NCBI RefSeq assembly: GCF_900312815.1 | Contig: NZ_OMPE01000007.1 | Coordinates: 62,001-126,000, forward strand | Length of the DNA: 64,000 nucleotides | Source of the DNA: Aquimarina sp. AU474 | Lineage (GTDB): Bacteria; Bacteroidota; Bacteroidia; Flavobacteriales; Flavobacteriaceae | Reading direction: 5' to 3' | Part shown: piece after piece, positions 36,011-45,998 of the stretch | How the letters are laid out: each line of letters opens with the position of its first letter | How positions within the stretch are numbered: the first letter of the stretch is position 1 | Translations under genes and position numbers: made by a program | The notes under the pieces: generated by a model | What the model was told of the DNA's origin: nothing | The model's input: only the letters and a program-made list of their open reading frames with translations | Database searches by the model: none

Positions 36011-36351
36011 AAAGTGATTCCTTGAATTTTTGACAATTTTTTTAATTTTCCCGCGCCAAAAGTACTGCTATTTGTATCATGAATCAATAGGGTCATTAGG
36101 GGAAAAATACCCTTTAGCATAACAACTTTCCCACCACAGACCCTAACATCTTGATTCACAAACTAAACACAAATAATTGTACCCAAATTTGGCGTAACAT
36201 GGTGCAATAATAATCGCTGCCAGTTTCATTTTTCGATACTGGGAAAACTTTTTTGATTTTTTTTATGAAAGTATCAGAAGTCTTAAAAATGGTGTAAAAA
36301 GCTTCTTCTATCATCTTATTTATAGCTCTATGGTATTTTTTTTATTTTAAA
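36011..36351. other. Upstream region of the RHS operon
   Basis: No gene. It holds the promoter at 36057-36087 and a leader of about 45 bases. The remaining 260 bases are AT-rich with no open frame or repeat recognised. Confidence 0.5.
36057..36087 (-). promoter_or_regulatory. Flavobacterial promoter of the RHS operon
   Basis: On the minus strand TTG (36087-36085) and TACTTTTG (36064-36057) are 20 bases apart, a full consensus match, about 47 bases before the ATG at 36010. Confidence 0.65.
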
Positions 36352-36386
36352 AACAAAAAAAACCACCAATCTAGCGATTGGTGGTT
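36352..36386 (-). terminator. Intrinsic terminator after the 36413 lipoprotein gene
   Basis: Perfect 11-bp stem AACCACCAATC / GATTGGTGGTT with TAGC loop; on the minus strand it is followed by a long T tract. It lies 27 bases after the stop. Confidence 0.88.
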
Positions 36387-36412
36387 ATATAGTATTGTAT
36401 TTTAAAAAGCTA

Positions 36413-36901
36413 CTACATCTGGGCAGATAATTCGTTAATTTGCTTTGATTTTACCTGCATATATTCGCTTAGCTTAGATATTTCTTCTCCTGGTAATATA
36501 CTCATAAGCCTATTATATTGTCTAGAAAGATCACTACTGGCATCACCAAGCTTAAGAAAAGAATCCATATCATGTGCTTTCACTGCTTTCTTATAATTTG
36601 CTACATAACGCTCATAATCTTTGATAAACTTTTTTGAATGTGTGTTCTCTGTAGTGTCAAAAGTACCAGGGATACGCATTGCTTTATCATCAATTGTCGG
36701 TTTCTTCTTTTTTGTGGTCTTTTTTTTCTTCTTTTTCTTTACTACAGGTTTTTTTTCTTCAACAACCTCTTCTACAGCTACAGCTGTAGAATCTTGAACT
36801 GTTTCTACCACATCTAACTTATCCGTTTTAGGATCTTTCTTGCAAGAAATCATAGTTGCAAGTAGCAAACAAATACAGGTAGTTACAATGGTCTTTTTCA
36901 T
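36413..36901 (-). CDS. Hypothetical lipoprotein with lysine-rich segment
   Basis: 162 residues from ATG 36901 (MKKTIVTT); an ATG two codons earlier is also open. Lipobox ATMISC at about residue 20, then acidic stretch VQDSTAVAVEEVVEE and a Lys-rich run (KKKKKKTTKKKKP, around residues 56-69), then a helical C-terminus (KFIKDYERYVANYKKAVKAH). The charge-block linker may contact peptidoglycan or LPS; that is inference. It has its own terminator. No family recognised. Confidence 0.6.
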   Translation of the reverse strand: MKKTIVTTCICLLLATMISCKKDPKTDKLDVVETVQDSTAVAVEEVVEEKKPVVKKKKKKKTTKKKKPTIDDKAMRIPGTFDTTENTHSKKFIKDYERYVANYKKAVKAHDMDSFLKLGDASSDLSRQYNRLMSILPGEEISKLSEYMQVKSKQINELSAQM

Positions 36902-36990
36902 ACACATGAATTTAAAGGGACAATAGTTAGTTTACAAATATGTCTTAGTTAAAGGTTTTCTTTACCTAAGATTGATAATTTACTGATTTT

Positions 36991-38361
36991 TTATTGCAAT
37001 AGCACTTTTAATTCGTCAAAATTTATTTCAGTCTGGGTTCCCAATTCCATATTTTTAACTGTAAATGTCTCATTTTCTATCTCTGAAGTCCCTGCCAGTA
37101 TTACAAAAGGTATATTTCTTTTATTAGCATAGCCCATTTGTTTTTTCATCTTTGCGCTATCGGGGTACAACTCTGCCACCACTCCTTGATTACGCAAAGC
37201 TTGTACTGCTTTAAAACAATACAATGCTTCTTGATCTCCAAAATTAATAAATAAAGCTTTGGTAGAAAGTGCTACTGTTTCAGGAAATAATCCCAACTCT
37301 TCTAGCACCAAATAAATCCTATCTAATCCAAATGATATCCCTACGCCACTCACATTCTTTAATCCAAAAATACCAGTAAGATCATCATATCTTCCACCAC
37401 CACCAATAGAGCCCATTTTTACATTTTCTGGCGCCGAAACTTCAAAAATTGCTCCGGTATAATAGTTTAATCCTCTTGCCAATGTAACATCAAGATCTAA
37501 GTTTGCCGTTTCTAATGCAACTTGATCCATTGCCTGTATGATAAATTCTAATTCTTGAACTCCTTTTGCTCCTTCTTCAGACGAAGATAGCAATTCTTTT
37601 AATTTCGCTATTTTTTCTGTGGTAGTACCCGTAAAATTAAAAAGCGGCTTTACTTTATCTATAGCATCTTGATCAATTCCTTTTTGGAGCATTTCTTTTT
37701 TTACACCATCTTCTCCAATTTTATCTAACTTATCTAATGCCACCGTAAAATCAATCAATTTATCACTGGCACCAATAACTTCTGCAATACCCGATAGTAT
37801 TTTTCGGTTATTAATTTTTATAGTTACTCCTTCAAGTTTAAGCTTAGTAAATACCTTATCATATAACTGAATAAAATCAATTTCTTGCCATAAAGAACTA
37901 CTACCTACTACATCAGCATCACATTGATAAAACTCTCTAAATCGGCCTTTTTGAGGTCTATCTGCTCTCCAAACGGGTTGTATTTGATATCTTTTAAACG
38001 GAAAATCTATTTCATTTTGATGTTGCACCACATAGCGAGCAAAAGGTACCGTAAGGTCATAACGAAGTGCTTTTTCACTTATTTTAGAAATCATTTTAGT
38101 GCTATCCTTACTCGTATACAAAGCATCATCTACTTTCTTTAAATAATCACCACTATTCAATATCTTAAAAATCAATCTATCTCCTTCTTCTCCATATTTA
38201 CCCATTAATGTGTCACTATTCTCAAAACTAGGGGTCTCGATCGGTTGAAACCCGAACAATTTAAACTGTTCTTTAATAGTATCAACGATATAACTTCTTT
38301 TTGCCACCTCTACTGGTGAAAAATCACGTGTTCCTTTGGGTACTGATGGTTTTTGTGCCAT
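36991..38361 (-). CDS. hisS: Histidyl-tRNA synthetase
   Basis: 456 residues. Class II motifs are present: GTRDFSPVEVAKR at the start, motif 2 PVWRADRPQKGRFREFYQCD, the His-A region LDLDVTLARGLNYYTGAIFE and motif 3 GIGGGGRYDDLTG-like (SIGGGGRYDDL) with GISFGLDRI. The C-terminal anticodon domain has ALFINFGDQEALYCF. Charges tRNA-His in the cytoplasm. Divergent from the ABC permease gene. Confidence 0.97.
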   Translation of the reverse strand: MAQKPSVPKGTRDFSPVEVAKRSYIVDTIKEQFKLFGFQPIETPSFENSDTLMGKYGEEGDRLIFKILNSGDYLKKVDDALYTSKDSTKMISKISEKALRYDLTVPFARYVVQHQNEIDFPFKRYQIQPVWRADRPQKGRFREFYQCDADVVGSSSLWQEIDFIQLYDKVFTKLKLEGVTIKINNRKILSGIAEVIGASDKLIDFTVALDKLDKIGEDGVKKEMLQKGIDQDAIDKVKPLFNFTGTTTEKIAKLKELLSSSEEGAKGVQELEFIIQAMDQVALETANLDLDVTLARGLNYYTGAIFEVSAPENVKMGSIGGGGRYDDLTGIFGLKNVSGVGISFGLDRIYLVLEELGLFPETVALSTKALFINFGDQEALYCFKAVQALRNQGVVAELYPDSAKMKKQMGYANKRNIPFVILAGTSEIENETFTVKNMELGTQTEINFDELKVLLQ

Positions 38362-38567
38362 GGTATTCTTTTATTATTTGCCGTCTTTAGTTTTATGTAT
38401 TCTGTAATCAAAAAGTAGTATCAGAATTTTAAACGTCGAACCTTTAGGGCTGCAAATATCTGAAAAAAGTATAAAGGCATTTCATCTAACACATAAAAAT
38501 CTAGTTTTTTGAGTAACTTTAAACAAGTTTTGTAGTCTTATCATACAAACCGGTTAATATATCTATT

Positions 38568-39803
38568 ATGTTTTCACTTTTTAGAGAGAATATTCGTATT
38601 GCGATGGATTCTATCAAAGGACAAGTTTTAAGAACAATCCTTACTATTTTAATCATTGCCATTGGGATCACAGCACTCGTTGGAATTCTCACTTTTCTTG
38701 GGGCTTTAGAAAAAACCATAACCGGAGATTTTGCATCTATGGGAGCAAATACTTTTAACATACAACGTTATGAGTTTAGCACTAGAAACAATCGAGATCG
38801 AGAAAAAGTAAATCCTATTATTAGTTATCGTAATGTAAAGCAGTTTAAAGACAAATTTCAATACCCGTTTTCTAAAACCTCTATTTATTTTACAGGAACG
38901 CGAAATGCCGAAGTAAAATTTGAAAATGAAAAAACAGATCCCGAAGTATCTGTACTGGGAGTAAATGAAAACTATTTAGAAAACACAGGAACAGAAATCG
39001 AAAAAGGTAGAAATTTCACCTTTTTTGATATCGAAAACAATAACCACGTATGCCATATTGGTTCTGATTTTAAGAAAAATCTCTTCAAAAATACCGACCC
39101 AATAGGAAAAACCATAAGTATTAGAGGTGTTAAATTTAAGGTAATTGGATTATTAGAAAGTAAAGGAGCTACGTTTAGAAACAATCAAGATCTTAGAGTT
39201 TTAATCCCATTGCAAACCGCCAGATCAATTTATACACTACCCAACATTAATTACGGAATAAGTGTAAAAGTAGATGACAAACAATTTCTTGAAGGAGCAC
39301 AAGATCAAGCTATTGTAGCTTTTAGAAATATTAGAGGTCTTAATCCTATTGAAGAAAGTAATTTTGGTTTAGAACGCAGTGATGATCTTATTAATCGTAT
39401 TACTAGTATTACCTCTTATCTATACTATGCAGCATGGATCATTAGTATCATTACCATTTTTGGATCTTCTATTGCACTAATGAATATTATGTTGGTATCG
39501 GTAACCGAGCGTACTCGAGAAATTGGGGTACGAAAAGCTTTGGGAGCAAAAAAACATACTATATCTGGGCAGTTTTTTCTTGAAACTGTTATCATTGGAC
39601 AGTTTGGCGGAATCCTAGGTATTATATTGGGTATCTTGGTAGGTAGTCTTGCCGCTAACTTATCGAATTTTCAATTTTCGATCCCATGGCTGGCCATGTT
39701 TGCTGCCGTGATCACCTCTTTTTTAACAGCAGTAGTATCTGGATTATACCCTGCTGTAAAAGCAGCAAATCAAGATCCTATAGAATCATTGCGATACGAA
39801 TAA
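38568..39803 (+). CDS. ABC transporter permease, FtsX/MacB-like
   Basis: 411 residues. N-terminal membrane helix (LRTILTILIIAIGITALVGI), a periplasmic MacB-type core domain (about residues 45-270), then three C-terminal helices with the FtsX signature SVTERTREIGVRKALGAKK. It matches the type VII mechanotransmission permease group (MacB/LolCE), which exports peptides or lipoproteins. No ATPase gene is adjacent, so the ATP-binding partner is elsewhere. Single gene between hisS and DUF6495-like. Confidence 0.92.
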   Translation: MFSLFRENIRIAMDSIKGQVLRTILTILIIAIGITALVGILTFLGALEKTITGDFASMGANTFNIQRYEFSTRNNRDREKVNPIISYRNVKQFKDKFQYPFSKTSIYFTGTRNAEVKFENEKTDPEVSVLGVNENYLENTGTEIEKGRNFTFFDIENNNHVCHIGSDFKKNLFKNTDPIGKTISIRGVKFKVIGLLESKGATFRNNQDLRVLIPLQTARSIYTLPNINYGISVKVDDKQFLEGAQDQAIVAFRNIRGLNPIEESNFGLERSDDLINRITSITSYLYYAAWIISIITIFGSSIALMNIMLVSVTERTREIGVRKALGAKKHTISGQFFLETVIIGQFGGILGIILGILVGSLAANLSNFQFSIPWLAMFAAVITSFLTAVVSGLYPAVKAANQDPIESLRYE

Positions 39804-39838
39804 GATCTTGATCTGTTTATTACATGTAAGTTTATATA

Positions 39839-40318
39839 TTATTCTTGATCTTGAACCAGTTTTGAGAAGTAGTTAAACAATTCTCCTTTGGTGATATTAG
39901 CTCCTTGTTGTATTAATTTAAATTTATCTAGATTTTTATCCGTTCCATACTCCTTAGAAGCATTATAAAAAACAACTTCGTCATTAAGTAAGTTTTCTTG
40001 CAACCACTTATACCCATCGGGTGTTGTAATATCGATAGTCTCATTATTTACCTTTATCGCAATCAAGTACATTTGATTATCATGCAACTCAAACAAATGT
40101 ATCTGATCTTTTGAAAAATGCTCAAGATACTGCGCACCATCAAGTACTCCCTCCCAAACCAAATCACTAAAAATGTCTATTTCTTCTTCGGCTACATTTG
40201 GATTATTGGCCTTAATATCGCTCCATTCGTCGGCCGTTATTGATTGCGTTGCCAAAAAATTGATGAATTCTACATGCAACTCTTCAAGTTGTTCTTTACT
40301 TAATCTTTGATATTTCAT
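39839..40318 (-). CDS. DUF6495-like conserved flavobacterial protein
   Basis: 159 residues, acidic, soluble, no signal. Begins MKYQRLSKEQLEELHVEFI and contains EEIDIFSDLVWEGVLDGAQYLEHFS, which I recall as a small family restricted to flavobacteria (DUF6495). Function unknown. It has a consensus -7 element (TACTTTTG) and -33 TTG upstream. Confidence 0.65.
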   Translation of the reverse strand: MKYQRLSKEQLEELHVEFINFLATQSITADEWSDIKANNPNVAEEEIDIFSDLVWEGVLDGAQYLEHFSKDQIHLFELHDNQMYLIAIKVNNETIDITTPDGYKWLQENLLNDEVVFYNASKEYGTDKNLDKFKLIQQGANITKGELFNYFSKLVQDQE

Positions 40319-40405
40319 TACTCTTCTTGTTTTTCGCTATCACTTCAAATAAAGTAATATGCGCCTCACATATTATTGAACTTTCTAATTCTTAAAAACG
40401 GACTG

Positions 40406-40439
40406 CAAAAGTAACTATAAAAAGATGATTAATCCACAA
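40406..40439 (-). promoter_or_regulatory. Flavobacterial promoter of the DUF6495-like gene
   Basis: Minus strand: TTG (40439-40437), 23-base spacer, TACTTTTG (40413-40406). The -7 box is perfect but the spacer is long. About 88 bases upstream of the ATG. Confidence 0.5.
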
Positions 40440-40540
40440 TAATAATAGTCTTCTATCCAAATACATACTTAATCGATCTAGAGCAACTTTGTATCTCTTA
40501 AAGTTCTTATATTTATACATACACATAAACTTAACTCACA

Positions 40541-41845
40541 ATGAATCTATCTGTTATAATCACTGCTGTCTATTCATTTATTTTTTTTCTAACACCCGTA
40601 CAAATGTCATCTCAAGAATTATCTAAATCCGAAAAAAAAATCATTAAAACTATTGAGAAGAATCATCAATTTGCAATACAATTTTTGGAAAAAGTAGTGA
40701 ATATCAATAGCGGAACAATGAACCATGAGGGAGTAAAAGAAGTAGGGATGGTTTTTAAAAAACAATTTGAAGCAATCGATTTTGATACACGTTGGATTGA
40801 TATGCCTAAAGAGGTAAACCGAGCTGGACACTTTTTTGCAGAAAATAAGGGCGCCAAAGGTAAAAAAATTGTACTCATAGGGCATTTGGATACCGTGTTT
40901 GAAAAAGATAGTCCTTTTCAAGAATTTAGCATTGATGGCGATATTGCATATGGCCCAGGAGTAAATGATATGAAAGGAGGAAATGTTGTAGTTCTATATG
41001 CGTTAAAGGCATTACATGAAAACAATCTTTTAAACGATTCGCAGATCATTGTGGCTTTTACAGGAGATGAAGAAAGCACCGGAAAACCTTTAGAATTGAG
41101 TAGAAAAGATCTAATTGATGCCGCCAAACGATCCGATATTGCTCTGGGGTTCGAAACCTCTACAGGTTTTAATTATGCCACAGTGGCTAGAAGAGGCTCT
41201 TCGGGATGGGAATTAGAAGTTAGTGGAAAAAGAGCGCACTCTTCTGGGATTTTTAATAAACAAATTGGTGCAGGAGCTATTTTTGAAGGTTCTAGAATTT
41301 TGAATGCCTTTTATAACCAGGTAAAGGGTGAAGAATTTTTAACCTTTAACCCAGGAGTTATATTGGGAGGTACTGATATTGAATTTGATAAAGAACAAAA
41401 TGAAGGGGAAGCTTTTGGCAAAAACAATGTAGTAGCGCAAACATTAATTGTAAAAGGTGGTTTACGGTTTATTTCGGAAGAACAAAAAGAGAGAGCAAGA
41501 TCAAAAATGCGTGAAATAGTTAAAAAAAACCTACCGCATACCACTGCCAAAATAACTTTTAACGATAGTTATCCTGCAATGCAACCTACAGACGGAAATC
41601 ACAAGCTTTTGGCTCTTTTAAACGGCGTAAGTGCAGATCTAAATCAAGGTGAAGTTCTTGCCTATGATCCAGGAAAACGTGGTGCTGCTGATACCTCGTT
41701 CGTTGCAGATTATGTAGATTGCTTAGATGGTTTGGGCACCATGGGCACAGGAGCGCATACCCCTAAAGAAACGATGGATTTATCCACTTTTGAGGCCTTA
41801 ACCAAAAGAACGGCTCTATTAATTTATCGATTAATCAACTTATAA
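40541..41845 (+). CDS. M20/M28-type metallo-carboxypeptidase, CPG2-like, exported
   Basis: 434 residues. Hydrophobic N-terminus (residues 1-22) suggests export. Metal and catalytic motifs of the M20 family: IGHLDTVFE (His and Asp), GPGVNDMKGG (bridging Asp), FTGDEESTG (Glu pair) and C-terminal GTGAHTPKET (His). A dimerisation domain is inserted at about residues 225-340. It resembles glutamate carboxypeptidase (CPG2), which removes C-terminal Glu from peptides or folates. Substrate not determined. A two-way terminator follows. Confidence 0.87.
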   Translation: MNLSVIITAVYSFIFFLTPVQMSSQELSKSEKKIIKTIEKNHQFAIQFLEKVVNINSGTMNHEGVKEVGMVFKKQFEAIDFDTRWIDMPKEVNRAGHFFAENKGAKGKKIVLIGHLDTVFEKDSPFQEFSIDGDIAYGPGVNDMKGGNVVVLYALKALHENNLLNDSQIIVAFTGDEESTGKPLELSRKDLIDAAKRSDIALGFETSTGFNYATVARRGSSGWELEVSGKRAHSSGIFNKQIGAGAIFEGSRILNAFYNQVKGEEFLTFNPGVILGGTDIEFDKEQNEGEAFGKNNVVAQTLIVKGGLRFISEEQKERARSKMREIVKKNLPHTTAKITFNDSYPAMQPTDGNHKLLALLNGVSADLNQGEVLAYDPGKRGAADTSFVADYVDCLDGLGTMGTGAHTPKETMDLSTFEALTKRTALLIYRLINL

Positions 41846-41853
41846 TAAAACAT

Positions 41854-41888
41854 AAAAAAAGAGGCCTTGTAACTACAAAGCCTCTTTT
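41854..41888. terminator. Bidirectional terminator between convergent genes
   Basis: AAAAGAGGC pairs with GCCTCTTTT, with an inner TTGTA/TACAA stem; A tract on the left and T tract on the right serve both the M20 gene (+) and the TonB receptor (-). Confidence 0.85.
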
Positions 41889-41905
41889 GATCTAATAGAT
41901 ACTAT

Positions 41906-44900
41906 TTAATTAAAAATATAACGTAATCCAACTTGTGCTTGCCATCTAGAATCTAAACTAAAATCATTTGCAAATGTTTGTGTTTGTGATACATCGAACG
42001 TGTATACAGGCGTACCGGTATTATCAACAGAAACACCTATAGGCTGATCATTGACAGGAATTTCGATAACTCCCCAATCAGAGTTTAGTAAATTTCCGAA
42101 ATTTAAAATATCCAAACTTAATTGAATCGTATTGGTTCTTTCTCCAACTTGGATATCATAATCCTGCAACAACTTAACATCCCATCTTCCTCTCCAAGGA
42201 CTTAGAATCGCATACTTTTCGGCATAACTTCCTCTTCTCTCATTTAGATACTCATCTTGTTGAATATAATTCTCTAAGGCTACCCGCTGTGCTTCTCTTT
42301 CATTAAAAGAAGTACCTGTAAAATTGTATGTAGCCAAATCCTGAGATGTAGGTATATAGATAAGATCATTTAAAGGAGAGCCATCTCCGTTTATATCTCC
42401 AGAATATGTATATGAAAATCTACCACCTTGGGCATATTCATAAAACGCTCCCAAAGAAGTTCTCCATTGTTTATTTTTACCGTAACTAAAGCTTTTATTT
42501 ATTTGTCCTACGATTCTATGCTTATCCCCATATCTTGAGGTAGAGCTTATGGCTTGATTTACATTACCTAATGCTGGATTTCTATCAAACGCATCGCTCG
42601 AAATTTCTGCATCTAATGAACTTGCATCTTCCGCCTCTAGGAAATTATATGCTATACTAGCAAATAAACCGTTACTAAAGTTTTTCTGAAGTTTAAACGA
42701 CCAGTTAAAAGAGTATCCCACATTGGTATTAGTAAATACATATGCATTTGTAGGCCCTCCAAATTCGTTTACCGCTCTATCCGATGGTTGATAAATCAAT
42801 CTATCATCTACACCATTAAGAACTCCTGTTGGTGTTCCTAAACCAAAATTTCTAACCATTTGAGCATTTACATCCTGCGTATAAATAAGATCTGTTGTAG
42901 CAACAATACCATTTTTGAACCTATAATCGATTCCTAAACTATTTCTCCACACTTGCGGAAATCTAAAATTAGGTGCAGAAGTTGTATAGAAAAAGAAATT
43001 AGGGTTTGCTACTTGATTTCCGATCCATACAAACGGAAGACGACCTGTAAAAATACCAGTACCTCCTCTTATTTGTAGTGTATTATCTCCTTTTACATCA
43101 TAATTAAATCCTAATCTAGGAGAAACCAATATTCTTCGAGTTGGCAGATCCAAACTATTAAGTTGTGTTGGACTTCCATTTTGATCAAAATACGTAATTC
43201 CTGGTTGGTAATTTCCATCAGGAAAAGTACCCCCTGCCGATCTTTCTATATTTTCGGCAATTTTATCTTCGGTATCAAAATACAAAGGTTGATCAATTCT
43301 AAGACCATAAGTTACTGTAAGTCGGTCACTTATTTTCCATTTATCCTGTGCATATAGTGCAAATTGCCCCACGTTGGTTTCTGCAAGTGCCCAGTTATCG
43401 GTAGCATTATTCGTGTCAAATACGTTTTGTGCATTTGCCAAAGATTCTGCAATAAGTCCGCTATTAACCGCCTCTTCAAAACTAAGACCAGGTATAGAAG
43501 GGTCTTCTCTAACACTGGTGAAGTCGGGAGCAAAAGTTCCTACACCACCTGTTGCATTAAAATACGTATATACACCCAGGTTAAAAGAATTATCAAATTC
43601 GAATCGCTCAAATGTACCTCCAAAAGTAAGTGTATGATCACCTGTTACGACGTTCAGGTTATTAGTTATCTGAAATACTTTTTGTTCTAATCTATTATTA
43701 ATAGAAAAAGGTTCATGTCCTGCCACTATATAACGCACACCGTCTTGTTGAATATTAATAGGGGGTGCTGGTGCAGAAAAAGGATCTCTACTGTCGTCAA
43801 AAAAGGTATATCCCGCTTGAAATTTGTTAGATATATTACCATTACTGCCAAAACTAGAATTTAACTCTACTAAGAATGAGGTAATTTTATTATTAATTCT
43901 ATATCCTGAGTTTCTAAATTGTAAAGTAGTTAAATCGGGTCCTCTCCTACCAATTGCTTCTGGATTTGCAGGAAGGTCTCTAGACGCATCTAAAAAATTA
44001 TATATTACTGCCAATCTATGATTGTCATTGATATTCCAATCTAGTTTCAAAATACCTTTTGTTGATTCTGTATCATGTGTATACCCCTCAAAAGGTCCTG
44101 TTTCATATCCTAATGTACCGAGTTGTTGTGATACAAATTCGAGATCCTCGGCTGTTACTCTTGATACATTAGCTCCTGTTAAACCAGGTCTAGCGGCCAA
44201 AAAGTTAGAGCCGAGATCTTCTCTATCATCTTTTTCAAAATTACCAAATATGAATAATTTGTTTTTTATGATAGGTCCCCCGACACTAACTCCATATTGA
44301 GCTTGTGTTAAATCCGGTACAATAATATCATCATCTCCTACTTTATCTCCCGTCATATCTTGATTACGATAGAATCCGTATACCGTACCTTTCCATCGAT
44401 TTGTTCCACTCTTAGTTACCGCATTTACCGATGCTCCTGTAAACCCTGCTTGAGTAACATCATAAGGAGCTGTAGAAACCTGGATTTGATCAATCGCATC
44501 TAACGAAACCGGTTGCGCATTGGTCTGCCCCCCTGGGGTAGCAGCATCTAATCCAAATGGGTTGTTAAAAATAGAACCATCCAAACTAAAATTATTAAAC
44601 TGATCATTTCTACCTCCAAAAGAACCATTACTAGATGCCGTAGGCTCGAGTCTGTAAAAATCTGCTGCAGATCTAGTAATTGTGGGAAGTGCTTTTAATT
44701 CTCTATTACCAATACTCGTTTCGGCACCTGTGCGCTCACTACTAAAAGTGTTATTTTTATTAGAAGTAATAACTACTTCTTCTAATTGATTATCATCTTC
44801 TACCATAACCACCTCAACATTGTAGGTTTGTCCTAGTTGTAGAAAGACATCATCAATAAGCTGCTTCTTAAACCCTACATAACTAATAGTTACTCTATAT

Positions 44901-45118
44901 GGCCCTCCTACCCTAAGGTTTATCAAATCAAAACGACCATCAAAATTTGTCACTCCACCATAACTAGTTCCTGTTGGTTCATGAACCGCAGTAATATTTA
45001 CCCCAGGAAGTAGTTGATTGTTATTGTCATATACCACTCCAGAAATATTAGACGTGGTTACTTGCGCATTAACAGTAAAGCCTATTAATACCAAAATAAA
45101 TAAGACGATTTTTTTCAT
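41906..45118 (-). CDS. Oar-like TonB-dependent receptor
   Basis: 1070 residues. Signal peptide to FTVNAQ (about 1-19), a carboxypeptidase-regulatory-like beta domain (SNISGVVYDNNNQLLPGVNI, residues 24-110), plug domain (around 125-250; SLDGSIFNNPFGLD) and a large outer-membrane barrel ending in WQAQVGLRYIFN with terminal aromatic. The Oar-type plug and the lack of a SusD gene nearby point to peptide or protein cargo rather than glycans. Oar in Myxococcus exports a protease. Cargo here unknown. Single gene. Confidence 0.9.
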   Translation of the reverse strand: MKKIVLFILVLIGFTVNAQVTTSNISGVVYDNNNQLLPGVNITAVHEPTGTSYGGVTNFDGRFDLINLRVGGPYRVTISYVGFKKQLIDDVFLQLGQTYNVEVVMVEDDNQLEEVVITSNKNNTFSSERTGAETSIGNRELKALPTITRSAADFYRLEPTASSNGSFGGRNDQFNNFSLDGSIFNNPFGLDAATPGGQTNAQPVSLDAIDQIQVSTAPYDVTQAGFTGASVNAVTKSGTNRWKGTVYGFYRNQDMTGDKVGDDDIIVPDLTQAQYGVSVGGPIIKNKLFIFGNFEKDDREDLGSNFLAARPGLTGANVSRVTAEDLEFVSQQLGTLGYETGPFEGYTHDTESTKGILKLDWNINDNHRLAVIYNFLDASRDLPANPEAIGRRGPDLTTLQFRNSGYRINNKITSFLVELNSSFGSNGNISNKFQAGYTFFDDSRDPFSAPAPPINIQQDGVRYIVAGHEPFSINNRLEQKVFQITNNLNVVTGDHTLTFGGTFERFEFDNSFNLGVYTYFNATGGVGTFAPDFTSVREDPSIPGLSFEEAVNSGLIAESLANAQNVFDTNNATDNWALAETNVGQFALYAQDKWKISDRLTVTYGLRIDQPLYFDTEDKIAENIERSAGGTFPDGNYQPGITYFDQNGSPTQLNSLDLPTRRILVSPRLGFNYDVKGDNTLQIRGGTGIFTGRLPFVWIGNQVANPNFFFYTTSAPNFRFPQVWRNSLGIDYRFKNGIVATTDLIYTQDVNAQMVRNFGLGTPTGVLNGVDDRLIYQPSDRAVNEFGGPTNAYVFTNTNVGYSFNWSFKLQKNFSNGLFASIAYNFLEAEDASSLDAEISSDAFDRNPALGNVNQAISSTSRYGDKHRIVGQINKSFSYGKNKQWRTSLGAFYEYAQGGRFSYTYSGDINGDGSPLNDLIYIPTSQDLATYNFTGTSFNEREAQRVALENYIQQDEYLNERRGSYAEKYAILSPWRGRWDVKLLQDYDIQVGERTNTIQLSLDILNFGNLLNSDWGVIEIPVNDQPIGVSVDNTGTPVYTFDVSQTQTFANDFSLDSRWQAQVGLRYIFN

Positions 45119-45154
45119 GTAAAGAACTTTATATTAATTGATTGTGATTTTAAA

Positions 45155-45187
45155 ATAAAAAAAATCGCCCAAATGGGCGATTTTTAA
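45155..45187 (-). terminator. Intrinsic terminator after rplI
   Basis: AAAATCGCCC / GGGCGATTTT stem with AAAT loop; on the minus strand a T tract follows. 45 bases after the rplI stop, ending the S6-S18-L9 operon. Confidence 0.9.
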
Positions 45188-45230
45188 TTATGCATATTAT
45201 AAATAGTTATTAACTAACTATTATATAGTA

Positions 45231-45683
45231 TTATTTTGCTTGAGCTACAATTTCGAAGGCAACAGGAGTTACAACTTCTCTATGAAGACGAACTGAAGCT
45301 TCATACTGACCCAAACGTTTAATTGTTCCACCTGGTACAGTAATGAATTTCTTTTCTAGCTCTACTCCTTCTTTACCAAAAGCAGCAGCAACATCTGCAT
45401 TAGAAATAGAACCAAATAATTTGTCTCCAGATCCAACTTTTGCAGAAATTTTGATTTCTAATCCACCAAGTTTCTTGGCTACTTTTTGTGCATCCTCAAT
45501 TTCTTTCTTTTCTTTAAAAGCACGTTGCTTTAAAGTTTCAGCAAGTACTTTCTTTGCAGAAGGAGTAGCTAAAACAGCAGCTCCTTGAGGAATTAAATAG
45601 TTACGTCCATAACCATTCTTCACTTGTACCACATCGTCTGCGAATCCTAGATTCTCAACGTCTCTCTTTAATATAAGTTCCAT
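45231..45683 (-). CDS. rplI: 50S ribosomal protein L9
   Basis: 150 residues. MELILKRDVENLGFADDVVQ then VKNGYGRNYLIPQGAAVLA is the L9 N-terminal RNA-binding domain, followed by the long helix and a C-terminal domain. Last gene of the rpsF-rpsR-rplI operon, 16 bases after rpsR. Confidence 0.98.
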   Translation of the reverse strand: MELILKRDVENLGFADDVVQVKNGYGRNYLIPQGAAVLATPSAKKVLAETLKQRAFKEKKEIEDAQKVAKKLGGLEIKISAKVGSGDKLFGSISNADVAAAFGKEGVELEKKFITVPGGTIKRLGQYEASVRLHREVVTPVAFEIVAQAK

Positions 45684-45699
45684 AATGTTACGACGAATT

Positions 45700-45996
45700 T
45701 TATTTTAATAAATCACCAACGTAAGGCATTAAAGCTAAGTGTCTAGCTCTTTTTACAGCTACACTTACTTTACGTTGATATTTTAAAGAAGTTCCTGTAA
45801 GACGACGAGGTAGTAATTTACCTTGCTCATTTACAAATGCCATTAAGAAATCAGGATCTTTATAATCGATATATTTAATACCTGATTTTTTGAAACGACA
45901 ATACTTCTTGTTTTTTGCAGTATCTATATTAAGAGGAGTAAGATATCTGATCTCTCCATCTTTTTTTCCTTTAGCTTGTTGTTCTATAGATGACAT
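45700..45996 (-). CDS. rpsR: 30S ribosomal protein S18
   Basis: 98 residues. The C-terminal [20 protein letters not shown] and [20 protein letters not shown], ending [10 protein letters not shown], are the S18 signature. S18 binds 16S rRNA with S6. It begins 2 bases after rpsF. Confidence 0.98.
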   Translation of the reverse strand: MSSIEQQAKGKKDGEIRYLTPLNIDTAKNKKYCRFKKSGIKYIDYKDPDFLMAFVNEQGKLLPRRLTGTSLKYQRKVSVAVKRARHLALMPYVGDLLK

Positions 45997-45998
45997 AA

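Noticed and set aside
36690..36740. Frameshift suspected at the poly-A/T run in the Lys-rich lipoprotein
   Set aside because: The frame stays open on both sides and the Lys-rich stretch is bounded by sensible sequence; a linker is the simpler reading.
43364..43690. 108-codon open frame on the plus strand inside the TonB receptor gene
   Set aside because: Antisense shadow of a long conserved gene; residue composition is Cys/Lys-rich and shows no domain or signal.
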